The position numbers were made by a program, and so were the translations under genes. This document shows positions 15,919 to 23,047 of a DNA stretch of 31,963 bases, piece after piece. Within the stretch, counting starts at the first letter, position 1. Each line of letters begins with the position of its first letter. The DNA is from CAZYWA01 sp964650975 [NCBI: uncultured bacterium] (GTDB taxonomy: Bacteria; JADJOY01), in contig CAZYWA010000009.1 of NCBI GenBank assembly GCA_964650975.1, positions 1 to 31,963 of the forward strand, given 5' to 3'. Under the pieces are notes generated by a model that was not told where the DNA came from, did not search any database, and saw only the letters and a list, made by a program, of their open reading frames with translations.

Positions 15919-16382
15919 TCAATCGCTGCTCGCACCGCCGCTCCACGCCGACAGGTCACCCGACTCGAAGCCGTCAGCCGGTTCCAGCCGTTGATGGCCA
16001 CCACTGCAAGCGTGAGATTGGCCAGCTCCTCGTCGCCGAAATGACGGCGGGCCTCCTCGAACACGGGATCGGGCACCTCGGCGCCGGCGATCCGGGTCAC
16101 GGCTTCCGCCCAAGCCAGGGCGGCGCGTTCGCGCTCGGTGTAGTAGGGCGATTCGCGCCACGCATCCAGACCGTAAAGGCGTTGCTTGGTTTCGCCGGCG
16201 GCGCGCAGGTCCTTCCAGTGCATGTCGATACAGTAGGCGCAGCCGTTGATCTGTGAAACGCGCAGATTGACCAGATCGCGGAGTTTCCCGTCGAGGCCGG
16301 ACTTGCGCAGATGGCCCTCCAACCCCAGCATCGCTTTCATCGCACCCGCGCCAGCGGATGTGATGTCGATTCTTGGTTGCAT
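15919..16382 (-). pseudogene. Carboxymuconolactone decarboxylase / AhpD-like gene with damaged 3' end
   Basis: AhpD-type alkylhydroperoxidase fold. The start MQPRIDITSAGAGAMKAML at the complement of 16380-16382 follows AAGGAAG. The active-site CxxCxxxH is intact as CAYCIDMH (48-55). Family features continue to VVAINGWNRL (127-136). After this the frame has no stop until 15093 and would run antisense through the whole toxin-antitoxin operon, which is not credible. A shift by one missing base near 15975 gives a product of about 155 residues, normal for the family, ending at 15919 with GFESGDLSAWSGGASSD. The best reading is a single-base deletion, either real or a consensus error. If intact, it would reduce peroxides or decarboxylate a lactone. 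Confidence 0.7.
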
Positions 16383-16508
16383 GATTTGCTTCCTTTCTTT
16401 TTCACCCGCTTGGATTCGAGAGTGGGGCCAGGCGACGGACATGGTTCGCTCACTCCGAGGCGTGGGAATCACGGGTGGTGCGATTCGTCGCGGTGTGGCC
16501 ACCACCGA

Positions 16509-16757
16509 TCAGGGTCGCACGCGGGTCCTCTCCGAGCTCGTCGAGCCACCCTGAATCCATCGGATCGGCTGGGCCGAGCGCGCACGGATCGCACCGTCGA
16601 TCGCATCGATCCCGCGCAGGACGAGCGTACGCCGCGCGTGCACGCCGATTCCCGAGAGCGGCGCGCCGACCGCGAGGCGTGCCAGCCGCTGGGCCATCGG
16701 CGGCGTGTCGGCTCCGTCCTCGACGGCGACCCGCTCGACTTGGCTCAGCGCCTGAGT
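16509..16757 (-). other. Coding-like extension after the kinase gene, in another frame
   Basis: Downstream of the kinase stop (16745) the minus strand stays open in the frame ending at 16509. It reads ALSQVERVAVEDGADTPPM, then AQRLARLAVGAPLSGIGVHA, with strong third-position GC. No start codon fits a separate gene except an internal ATG. One missing base just before the kinase stop would join it to the kinase frame. It may be the true C-terminus of the kinase. I do not recognise a domain. The remaining bases 16383-16508 hold nothing I can identify. Confidence 0.4.
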
Positions 16758-18136
16758 TGCGTCGTCGCGCTCGCGCTCGACATGTCGGCCATGACGGGAG
16801 AGCTCGCCGCCTCCGTAACCCACGCGGCGAGGTCGCGCGCAACGCACTCCTCGCTCTCCGTGGCGAAGGCCGGGAGCTCGACCGCGAGCTCCGCCGCGGA
16901 GGGCCTCTCGGCCGCCGCCTTCGCGAGCGTGGCATGCACCAGCTCGGCCAGGCGGCCATCGATCTCCGGCCGGAGCTCGAGCAGCGGACGCGGCGCTTCC
17001 GAGACCGTGCGCAGCGCCAGAGCGATGGGATCGCCCGCCGCGAGGTCGCCGAACGGCAGCCGCCCGGTCAGCATCTCGTAAAGCGTGACACCCAGGCCGT
17101 AGACGTCGGCACTGCCGTCGATCTCCAGGCCCCGCAGACGCTCGGGCGACATGTAGGCGGGCGTTCCCATGATCATCCCCGCCGTCAGGTTCGACTCGTT
17201 CTCCGTCTCGAGATCGCGGACCTTGGCGATCCCGAAATCGAGCACGCGCACGGCGATTCCATGCGGCGTTCGCGCGAGGAACACGTTTCCCGGCTTCAGA
17301 TCCCGGTGGATCACGCCGAGCGGATGCGCAGCCGCGAGCACGTCGCAGACGGGTGTCGCGATCGTCACGCAGGTGCTCGCGGAAAGCGGACCGCGGATCG
17401 CGAGCAAGACGTCGAGAGCGCAGCCCTCGGGAAGATCCATCGCGAGAAACGCGATGCCGCTCGAGGTCACACCGAAGTCGTGGACCGTCACCGCGCTGGG
17501 ATGGTTGACCCGCGACGCCGCCAGCGCCTCGCGCTGGAACCGCTGGATCCAGCTCGGATTCGCCGCCCAGTCGGATCGCATGACCTTGAGCGCAACCGGC
17601 TTCAGGAGGCCCAGGTGGCAAGCCCGGTACACGGTGCCGAACGCACCGGCACCGATCGTGCCTTCGATCCGGTATCGATCTCCGATGATCGCGCCCACGC
17701 CGACCGGCTGCATGCCTGCCGCGGCCGCCACCACCCGGCTGGCCCGGTTGCGGAGCTGCGCTTCGATCCGAGCGAGAAGGACGTGGCGATCGTAAGGCTT
17801 GACGACGTGATCGTTGGCTCCCAACCGGAGGGCCTGGACGACGTCGTCGCTCTCGCCCATTCCGGTGGTCATGATGATCGGCAGGTCCGCGTGGGCGGGC
17901 ATCCGCCGCACTCGCTCGAGCACCTCGAGCCCGTTCAGGTCCGGCATGAGGACATCGAGCAGCATGAGGTCGGGGTGCTGCATTTCGAGCACGTCGAGCG
18001 CTTCGCGGCCGCTCCTGGCGGTCGTCACGCGATACGAATTCCGCGTGAGCCACTCGACCAGGACCTCGCGGTTGTCGTCGTCGTCTTCGACGACCAGCAC
18101 CGTCGCCGGAGAAGGCGAGACCCCACGCTCCCACAT
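16745..18136 (-). CDS. Response-regulator receiver fused to Ser/Thr protein kinase
   Basis: A 463-residue cytoplasmic signalling protein. The receiver domain (11-130) has the acidic patch VVEDDDD, phospho-acceptor Asp61 (LLDVLMPD) and Lys113 (VVKPY). The Hanks-type kinase (about 153-430) has the glycine loop GAGAFG (162-167), Lys184 in ALKV, HRDLKPGN (277-284, catalytic Asp279), DFG (300-302) and GTPAYMSPE. All catalytic residues are present, so it should be active. There is no transmembrane segment. Phosphorylation of the receiver by an unknown histidine kinase would control the kinase. ATG at the complement of 18134-18136 is preceded by AAAGGGG; the frame is open further upstream but without a ribosome site. 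A frameshifted C-terminal extension is possible. Confidence 0.9.
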   Translation of the reverse strand: MWERGVSPSPATVLVVEDDDDNREVLVEWLTRNSYRVTTARSGREALDVLEMQHPDLMLLDVLMPDLNGLEVLERVRRMPAHADLPIIMTTGMGESDDVVQALRLGANDHVVKPYDRHVLLARIEAQLRNRASRVVAAAAGMQPVGVGAIIGDRYRIEGTIGAGAFGTVYRACHLGLLKPVALKVMRSDWAANPSWIQRFQREALAASRVNHPSAVTVHDFGVTSSGIAFLAMDLPEGCALDVLLAIRGPLSASTCVTIATPVCDVLAAAHPLGVIHRDLKPGNVFLARTPHGIAVRVLDFGIAKVRDLETENESNLTAGMIMGTPAYMSPERLRGLEIDGSADVYGLGVTLYEMLTGRLPFGDLAAGDPIALALRTVSEAPRPLLELRPEIDGRLAELVHATLAKAAAERPSAAELAVELPAFATESEECVARDLAAWVTEAASSPVMADMSSASATTQLRR

Positions 18137-18346
18137 GTCGCCCCTTTCGCCACGCACCACCCGCCGATGGTGCACGAATGGGATGGCGCCCGACAATGGC
18201 GCATACCCATCAGTGAGCGGGGTGCCGTCGGATTGGCCTACTTCGCGCACTCGGCCACGTGGCCGACCGCTGCGCATGGGCTGAGCTACAAGCGTGGGCC
18301 CATGCCGCGGCTCGAATGCCAGAAGGCCAGGACCTCGATCGCTGGC

Positions 18347-18482
18347 TCACTTATGGAATGCGCTCGCCAACTCCTCGCGAATACCTCCGGGGCCGCCGAA
18401 CGGTTCTGCGCCACCAGTTCGATGCCTCGGAGATCTCCCGCGCGGCGCGCCGTGTGACGCGGACGGCTCGGGGCACGGTCAC
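18347..18482 (-). pseudogene. ParE/RelE-type toxin remnant
   Basis: Starts at GTG (18480-18482), overlapping the antitoxin stop as GTGA, the normal arrangement for a toxin partner. Translation in three frames rebuilds a ParE/RelE N-terminus. Frame 1 gives VTRRAAREISEASNWWR. One missing base later gives NRSAAPEVFAR, and another gives REELASAFHK, then a stop at 18347. This matches the family pattern AEREIxEAxxWWRENRxAAPxxFxEEL. At 136 bases it covers less than half of a normal toxin of about 95 residues. It is broken by two shifts, each equivalent to one lost base. The neighbouring antitoxin is intact. Confidence 0.65.
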
Positions 18483-18700
18483 TTCGTGGGGCTGAGTGTT
18501 GCCAGGACGTCCGCTGCGTCTACTAGCTCACCGCGATCCGCCTCGGCGATCGCAGCCAAGAGGAGTGCCTCGTCCTGCGTGCCAACCTCGAAACCGTCAG
18601 TGTCGTCAGGAGCGATGACCGTGACGGTCTCTCCTTCCTGGAACGGAGCGCCGTCGAGCACGACCGCCCCCTTCGATACCTGGCCTGTCGCGAGCCGCAT
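18479..18700 (-). CDS. Small antitoxin-like protein paired with the broken ParE
   Basis: A 73-residue protein: MRLATGQVSKGAVVLDG, then EGETVTVIAPDDTDGF and LLLAAIAEADRGELVDA. This is the pattern of a common short antitoxin family found in front of ParE/RelE toxins: beta-rich N-terminus, acidic C-terminal helix. It overlaps the toxin remnant by 4 bases. With the toxin broken it may persist as an orphan. TAGGAT at 18707-18712, six bases before the ATG, could be a -10 element of a leaderless transcript; there is no ribosome site. Confidence 0.75.
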   Translation of the reverse strand: MRLATGQVSKGAVVLDGAPFQEGETVTVIAPDDTDGFEVGTQDEALLLAAIAEADRGELVDAADVLATLSPTK

Positions 18701-18739
18701 AGCGCCATCCTAACCCGGGCCAATGGCCGCCCTCGCACT

Positions 18740-18883
18740 TCACGTGAATCCAGCCGCGAGGCTCGCCTGCGACGCCAGGCGCGCGCGATCAAGCCCCCAT
18801 GAGATAGACCGGTCTGCGCGAACCTCTTCGAGATCAAGGCCGCGGACGGTGAGCTGATCGAACACGTTCTTCTTGGTCCACAT
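18740..18883 (-). other. Possible 47-residue open frame in the gap before the antitoxin
   Basis: Between the membrane-protein stop (18897) and the antitoxin start, the minus strand encodes MWTKKNVFDQLTVRGLDLEE and more, ending at 18740. The composition is protein-like rather than Arg/Ser-rich shadow. There is no ribosome site and I recognise no family. It could be a gene fragment. Confidence 0.25.
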
Positions 18884-18896
18884 GGGGTCGCCATCA

Positions 18897-20048
18897 TCAC
18901 AGTGTCTTGGCCGCGAAGGAGTTCTGGATGACGGTGTAGGGGCTGCCCGACTGGCCAGGAACATCCGACACGACTCGACCGACTCGTCGCGAGTCGAGGT
19001 CGAGCAGGTAGATCCCGCTGCCCCACACGAAGAGGATCTCGCGACCGTTGGCGAGAATGCAGGGCCTCACCATCCACCGACTCGCGAAGGGGAACCAGAA
19101 GCCAGGGTTGGTCGCGAAATGGATTTCGTCGTGCCCGTCGTCGCGCACCGTGATGTCGCTGCCAAGACCCAGCTCGACGCGCGCCTTCACGGCGCCAAGC
19201 TGGTCCTCCTGCGTGTCGGTCGGACCGTAGAGGGGTTGGAGCAGTGGGCCCGAAGGCGGCCCGTCGGGCTCGGCCACCGCGCCCGTGGCTTCGAGCCGCA
19301 GCCGGCGTGGCTCGGAATCAGCGTCCCGCTTCACCAGCAGTAGCCCATCGTCGCCGGAGATCCGGTAATCGGCGACCGGCTCCTTGGTGAGCTCGACGAG
19401 GTCACGCCCATCGGAACGGACTCGCATCAGATGCCGATCCGTTTCGCGTACGAAGTAGATATCGGTGGCGGGCTGAGCCGCCCACTCGGTGGTGGGCTCG
19501 AAGCTCGCGACTCCCTGCACGGTCGGGCGAGACCGCAGGTAGTGGAGCGGGGCGAGCACCAGATACGTGGCCAGGTTCGCGAGTACCACGCCAGCCCGCC
19601 AGCGAGCCCGCGGCTGCGCGCGGACCGCAGGGGCTCGCCGCCACCAGGCTGCCTCGACCGCGACGGTCACGAGGAACTGGTCGACGTAGCCCACGAGCGA
19701 CACCCACGGAAGCCGCGCGAAGTAGCCGTGAAGATCGTCGGGCAAGAGCAGCGACGCGAGGAGGGAGTTCCCGAGACTCACGGGGAAACCAGCGATCCCC
19801 GACCAGATGTTCGCGCGCATGGAGGTGCGCCAGAGGTCGCGGCAAGGAGTCCGAAGGACGCGCCCCATCGTCCACGCCTCGACGACCGTGACGAACGCGA
19901 GCACCGGAACGAGGACACCAACGCCGAATGTGATCAGGTAGTCGAATCCGATCCCGTCCGCCCGTGCGATCGACGGGAGGAGAAGGAGGAAGCTTGCGGC
20001 CAGGAGCGCACCGCGGAAGGCGGGAAACACCGAGCCGGGCTTCCTCAT
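18897..20048 (-). CDS. Polytopic membrane protein with C-terminal beta-propeller-like domain
   Basis: A 383-residue inner-membrane protein not assignable to a named family. The N-terminal 190 residues contain about five hydrophobic segments, for example ALLAASFLLLLPSIARA, YLITFGVGVLVPVLAFVTVV and VVLANLATYLVLAPLHYL. The first could be a signal peptide or anchor. The C-terminal half has repeated short beta motifs (DIYFVRETDRHLMRVRSDG, ILFVWGSGIYLLDLDSR) recalling TolB/WD40-like blades, probably outside the cytoplasm. The ATG (20046-20048) follows GGAGGGG. It starts 14 bases after the HigA-type antitoxin, so it may be read from the same promoter. That is unusual for a toxin-antitoxin locus. Confidence 0.7.
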   Translation of the reverse strand: MRKPGSVFPAFRGALLAASFLLLLPSIARADGIGFDYLITFGVGVLVPVLAFVTVVEAWTMGRVLRTPCRDLWRTSMRANIWSGIAGFPVSLGNSLLASLLLPDDLHGYFARLPWVSLVGYVDQFLVTVAVEAAWWRRAPAVRAQPRARWRAGVVLANLATYLVLAPLHYLRSRPTVQGVASFEPTTEWAAQPATDIYFVRETDRHLMRVRSDGRDLVELTKEPVADYRISGDDGLLLVKRDADSEPRRLRLEATGAVAEPDGPPSGPLLQPLYGPTDTQEDQLGAVKARVELGLGSDITVRDDGHDEIHFATNPGFWFPFASRWMVRPCILANGREILFVWGSGIYLLDLDSRRVGRVVSDVPGQSGSPYTVIQNSFAAKTL

Positions 20049-20062
20049 TCCCGACCCCTCCG

Positions 20063-20359
20063 TCACGCCGCCTTCGCGTCCACCAGCTCGACGCGCAGGC
20101 GCTTCCCCAGGACGGAAGCCGCTCGATCCATGGTCCTCAGCGTCACCGAGGGGTTCGTGGGGTCGAGCAGCCGATCGAGCGCGGCACGGCTCGTCTTCAT
20201 CCGTCGTGCCATCTCGGTTTTCGTGATTCGCCTCTTGGTCATGGCGCGCTCGATCTGCCAGGCGATCACCCGCTTGAGCGCCAGCTCGGTGGCGGCGCCG
20301 AGGGTGCCATCCTCTTCGAGCAGGTCGTCGAGCTTCGAGCCCACATGCTTTCGCTTCAT
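20063..20359 (-). CDS. HigA-type antitoxin (XRE helix-turn-helix)
   Basis: A 98-residue helix-turn-helix protein. The DNA-binding part is KTEMARRMKTSRAALDRLLD, followed by SVTLRTMDRAASVLGKRL, typical of short XRE/HigA antitoxins paired with Gp49-type toxins. It overlaps the upstream toxin by ATGA. Toxin-first order is characteristic of higBA. It should neutralise the toxin and repress the operon through the palindrome at 20722-20737. Confidence 0.9.
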   Translation of the reverse strand: MKRKHVGSKLDDLLEEDGTLGAATELALKRVIAWQIERAMTKRRITKTEMARRMKTSRAALDRLLDPTNPSVTLRTMDRAASVLGKRLRVELVDAKAA

Positions 20360-20712
20360 CGTCCACCTCCCACGAGCCGACGCCGACGATCGCGGGCCAG
20401 CTTCAGATCCGACTCCGGGGTCTTCTGGGTCTTCTTGAGGAAGCCGTGCAGGACCACCATCGAGCCATCGGCGATCGTGAAGAGCAGCCGTGCCGTCCGG
20501 TTCCCGGTGAGATCGGTCCTCACCTCGAAGAGCCCTTCGCCCATTGGGCGGCAGGTCGGCATGCCGATGGGCCAGCCGAACTCGACCGTCTTGAGATCCG
20601 TGCCGATTCGGAACCGATCACCCTTGGTCAGGCCCTTGAGCCACTCGCGCACCGGCTCGGTACCGGTGTCGGCGCGGTAGAAGACCGCCTCGATCCGCTT
20701 GGTGGCGTTCAC
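20356..20712 (-). CDS. HigB/RelE-type toxin (phage Gp49-like)
   Basis: A 118-residue RelE-superfamily ribosome-dependent endoribonuclease of the Gp49/HigB type. Landmarks are EAVFYRADTGTEPVREWL at the N-terminus, the strand FGWPIGMPTCRPMGEGLFEV, the NRTARLLFTIADG core and VVLHGFLKKTQKTP with basic residues expected at the active site. The start is GTG at 20710-20712 with no ribosome site, consistent with a leaderless message from the promoter just upstream. Confidence 0.9.
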   Translation of the reverse strand: MNATKRIEAVFYRADTGTEPVREWLKGLTKGDRFRIGTDLKTVEFGWPIGMPTCRPMGEGLFEVRTDLTGNRTARLLFTIADGSMVVLHGFLKKTQKTPESDLKLARDRRRRLVGGGR

Positions 20713-20720
20713 CAGCGGAG

Positions 20721-20737
20721 AGTATCACAAGTGGTAC
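20721..20737 (-). promoter_or_regulatory. Promoter/operator of the HigBA operon
   Basis: Near-perfect palindrome GTATCAC-AA-GTGGTAC at 20722-20737. The minus strand reads GATACT at 20726-20721, a good -10 element with its last base 9 positions before the GTG. Repressor binding would cover the promoter. The spacing predicts a leaderless mRNA. I see no convincing -35 at 17 bases. Confidence 0.55.
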
Positions 20738-20983
20738 AGCGGTGGACCCCGCAACGACCGCGAGCGTGGGATCTTCTGAACGGGTTCGTGGGAAGGAAAC
20801 GTGCCAGGTGAGGGGGTTCGCGGCGGGGGATCTCAGGAGGGATGCGAGTTTGCCGCGGAAAAGTGGATGACCGGAGGTCGGCTCCAACTCCGGCGGAAGT
20901 CGGTGGTTGGGGTCAGGGCGACTGATGCCCGTGCAGTAGGACCGCCCGGATCGGGAACCGAGGTGGTCGACGCTCGAGTTTCG

Positions 20984-21022
20984 GGTCGTGTCCTATTTCG
21001 GGGTCCGAAATGGGACACGACC
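20984..21022. repeat. Long perfect-type hairpin (18 bp stem, 3-base loop)
   Basis: GGTCGTGTCC-TATTTCGG pairs with CCGAAATG-GGACACGACC around loop GGT, with one T-G wobble. No T-tract follows on either strand, so it is not a classical intrinsic terminator, though it lies downstream of the epmA-like gene. It could be a mobile-element end or a transcript-stabilising structure. Confidence 0.7.
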
Positions 21023-21046
21023 GAGTTTCGAGACAAATAGCCCTCT

Positions 21047-21116
21047 AATTTCGAATCAATCCGATTTCGAATGGCTCGCTCGGCCGCGCAAAATGGGGCT
21101 GAAAAGCGGCGAAAAC
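21047..21116 (+). repeat. AT-rich dispersed repeat, copy 2
   Basis: Begins AATTTCGAATCAATC and contains GCGCAAAA and GCTGAAAAGC. It matches 11862-11929 in the same order. Both copies flank GGTCCC-loop hairpins and lie downstream of minus-strand genes. Confidence 0.65.
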
Positions 21117-21187
21117 GACCCTTGCGGCGGGTGGGTGGCCATTCCGGGGCCTTGGAAGGGCGTGAGAGCGCCCGTCTGGACGCGCCA

Positions 21188-21212
21188 CCCGCCGGGGACC
21201 GGCGGGCTCCAA
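21188..21212 (-). repeat. GGTCCC-loop hairpin, copy F1 (stem CCCGC)
   Basis: Minus strand TTGGAG, then CCCGCCG-GTCCC-CGGCGGG, a perfect 7 bp stem. Same subtype as G6 and C2. Confidence 0.8.
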
Positions 21213-21234
21213 TACGTGAATAGAGACACCATCG

Positions 21235-21264
21235 TGGAGCGCGACGGTCTCCGGCGCGCGAGCG
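21235..21264 (+). repeat. GGTCTC-loop hairpin, copy F2 (imperfect stem)
   Basis: TGGAG, CGCG, ACGGTCTCCGG, CGCGCG, AGCGATCG. Same subtype as C1 and G4. It forms a divergent pair with F1, 24 bases upstream of the epmA-like stop. Confidence 0.75.
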
Positions 21265-21287
21265 ATCGAGCCGGCGGGGACGCTCGG

Positions 21288-22517
21288 TCATCCACCGGCG
21301 GAAGGAAGCCAGAACGTGAAGTCGATGTCGGGCTCGTCGGCGAGAAGCATGACGAGACGATCGACGCCGATCGCGATGCCGGCCGCCGGAGGCATGCCCT
21401 CCTCGAGCGCCGCGAGGAAGTCCTCGTCGACGTCGACGGGAAGGATCTCGTCGCCGTGCGCGCGGCGGCGCTCGTCCATGTCGGACACGAAGCGGCGGCG
21501 TTGCTCGGCCGGGTCGGTCAGCTCCTGGAACGCGTTTCCGAGCTCGATGCCGCCCGCGTAGATCTCGAAGCGGCGCGCCCAGCGGCTGCCGTCGGGGTCT
21601 TCGTCGATCACGGCGAGCGCCGCTTGCGAGGAGGGATAGCGGCACACGAAGACCGCGCGGTCGGCGGGCAAGCGCGGCTCGACGCGATCGAGCCAGATGC
21701 GGAAGAAGAGATCGTCCCAGGTGTCGCCGTCGCGCGGTGGCAGGCCGAGGCGCGCGCAGTGGGCGGCGAGCCCGGGCGCGTCGCTCGCGTCGCCGCGCAG
21801 ATCCACTCCGGCGTGCTCGCGAAACAGCTCGCGCACCGTGAGCCGCGGCCAGGGCGTCTCGAACGAGATCTGGCGCCCCTCGAATGCGCACTCGGGTTTC
21901 CCGTGAGCGGCGGCCGCGGCCGCGGCGACGAGCTGCTCGACATCCTCCATCAGTGCCGCGTCGTCCGCGTACGCGCGATAGAGCTCGAGCATCGTGAACT
22001 CGGGTCGATGAGTGCGCGAGGCGGGCTCGGAGCGAAACGCCGGGCCGAGCTGGAAGATTCGCTCGAGGCCTCCGGCGAGCAGCCGTTTCATCGCGAATTC
22101 CGGCGATGTGGGGAGAAACGCCGGCGCTTGCGGCGGCGCGCAGGCGCCGTGCGGTGTCACGCGGAACGGCCGCACGTGCGGGTCCATGCCGGGGTTCGGC
22201 ACCAGGAGCGGCGTGCGCGTCTCGCGGAAGCCGCGCTCGCGCAGGAACGCACGGATCGCGTTCTCGACTCGCTCGCGCACCGCGATCGCGCGCTGCCGGC
22301 GCGGATCGAGCACGCGCTCGGCGAAGCGCGTGGCGCGCGTGCGGCTGCGATTGGGAGTGAGCACGCGCACGCGGCCGTCGACGATCTCGACCACGTCGCC
22401 GGGCATTGCGGTCTCGCCGCCGGCGAGCAGGACGCGCTCGGTTCCGCGCTCGCTCCGGATCATCGCCGCGCCGCTCTCCACCGCGACGCACCGGCCACGC
22501 ACGATCGAAGAGGACAC
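21288..22517 (-). CDS. epmA: EpmA-like elongation factor P lysine ligase (LysRS paralogue)
   Basis: Class II synthetase-like enzyme that attaches beta-lysine to elongation factor P to aid polyproline translation. The product is 409 residues; E. coli EpmA has about 325. The catalytic core starts near residue 75. Motif 2 region: FLPTSPEFAMKRLLAGG and AFRSEP (161-166), then HRPEFTMLELY. FEIYAGGIELGNAFQELTD and the motif 3 GIAIGVDRLVMLL follow. These match EpmA rather than true LysRS, and the anticodon-binding domain is absent. The first 75 residues (RGRCVAVESGAAMIRS, GDVVEIVDGRVRVL) form a small beta-rich extension. The start GTG at 22515-22517 is the most likely, but there is no clear ribosome site. 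The longer open frame upstream only crosses repeats. EF-P and EpmB genes are not in the window. Confidence 0.85.
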   Translation of the reverse strand: MSSSIVRGRCVAVESGAAMIRSERGTERVLLAGGETAMPGDVVEIVDGRVRVLTPNRSRTRATRFAERVLDPRRQRAIAVRERVENAIRAFLRERGFRETRTPLLVPNPGMDPHVRPFRVTPHGACAPPQAPAFLPTSPEFAMKRLLAGGLERIFQLGPAFRSEPASRTHRPEFTMLELYRAYADDAALMEDVEQLVAAAAAAAHGKPECAFEGRQISFETPWPRLTVRELFREHAGVDLRGDASDAPGLAAHCARLGLPPRDGDTWDDLFFRIWLDRVEPRLPADRAVFVCRYPSSQAALAVIDEDPDGSRWARRFEIYAGGIELGNAFQELTDPAEQRRRFVSDMDERRRAHGDEILPVDVDEDFLAALEEGMPPAAGIAIGVDRLVMLLADEPDIDFTFWLPSAGG

Positions 22518-22556
22518 GGCGGCCCAGCGTAGCCCGGGTGGCGTCTCGAGTTCGAT

Positions 22557-22588
22557 CGCTGCCCACCGAGAGACCGGTGGGCCTCCAA
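22557..22588 (-). repeat. GGTCTC-loop hairpin, copy G1 (stem GCCCAC)
   Basis: Minus strand TTGGAG, GCCCAC, CGGTCTCTCG, GTGGGC, AGCGATCG. Perfect 6 bp stem, same as B2 and I2. Confidence 0.85.
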
Positions 22589-22636
22589 GCGGAATCGCCG
22601 GAAGGCCGTCTGGGGCAGCGCTGGATCGGGATCGAG

Positions 22637-22665
22637 CGCTCCGGCTGCGAGGGACCGCAGCCCCC
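22637..22665 (-). repeat. GGTCCC-loop hairpin, copy G2 (stem GGCTG)
   Basis: Minus strand GGGGGCTG, CGGTCCCTCG, CAGCC, GGAGCG. The GGAG and GCAGCG flanks are each altered by one base; the stem is intact. Confidence 0.8.
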
Positions 22666-22777
22666 GAACGGCGATCGAGCGAGAGCGCGACGAGGACCGG
22701 CGGGAGCCGGTCCCTCCCGATCGCAAACGGGCACGCCGTCTCTGGTCCGTACCGGCTCGAGCACGGCGCTCGTTTTC

Positions 22778-22803
22778 CGCGCGCCGGAGACCGTCGCGTT
22801 CCA
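22778..22803 (-). repeat. GGTCTC-loop hairpin, copy G4 (imperfect stem)
   Basis: Minus strand TGGAACGCGACGGTCTCCGG followed by CGCGCGG. Nearly the same as C1 and F2, with GGAA in place of GGAG. Confidence 0.7.
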
Positions 22804-22863
22804 CGATGAGCCCCGTGCTCGCCGGTCCCCGCGGCGTTCCGCGATGGCGTCCGGGCTCGCGGA

Positions 22864-22890
22864 TTGGAGCCCGCCGGTCCCCGGCGGGCG
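22864..22890 (+). repeat. GGTCCC-loop hairpin, copy G6 (stem CCCGC)
   Basis: TTGGAG then GCCCGCCGG-TCC-CCGGCGGGC, a perfect 9 bp stem. It is the strongest member of the CCCGC subtype. Confidence 0.85.
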
Positions 22891-23047
22891 GCTGCGGGCC
22901 TCGACCACGGCGCCTGCGGCGGTCCGCCGCCCGGACATGCACCCGGCGTGCACACGTCGTGCACGGAGGGGGCACGCAGTGGAGCTAGTGTGAAGCTCGG
23001 CCGGCCGGGCTCGGCGCGCCGGTTTCGGGGGAGGATCGAGGATCGAA

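Larger units (their letters stand above)
20738..21287. other. Intergenic region with several repeats
   Basis: No credible gene. It holds the long hairpin at 20984-21022, the AT-rich repeat at 21047-21116 and two GGTCCC/GGTCTC hairpins (21188-21212, 21235-21264). A 79-codon open frame at 20801-21040 has no ribosome site and passes through the hairpin. Confidence 0.5.
22518..23047. other. Intergenic region densely packed with GGTCCC-loop hairpins
   Basis: About 530 bases without a gene, holding at least four good hairpins (G1, G2, G4, G6) and two degenerate ones near 22703-22722 and 22819-22836. This is the densest cluster in the window. The long open frames crossing it are low-complexity Arg/Ala/Pro shadows. 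Confidence 0.7.

Noticed and set aside
20801-21040. 79-codon open frame in the HigBA-epmA gap
   Set aside because: No ribosome site, no similarity, and it passes through the long hairpin.
22518-22964. Upstream extension of the epmA-like frame to an ATG at 22964
   Set aside because: The added residues only translate the hairpin repeats, and no ribosome site supports it.
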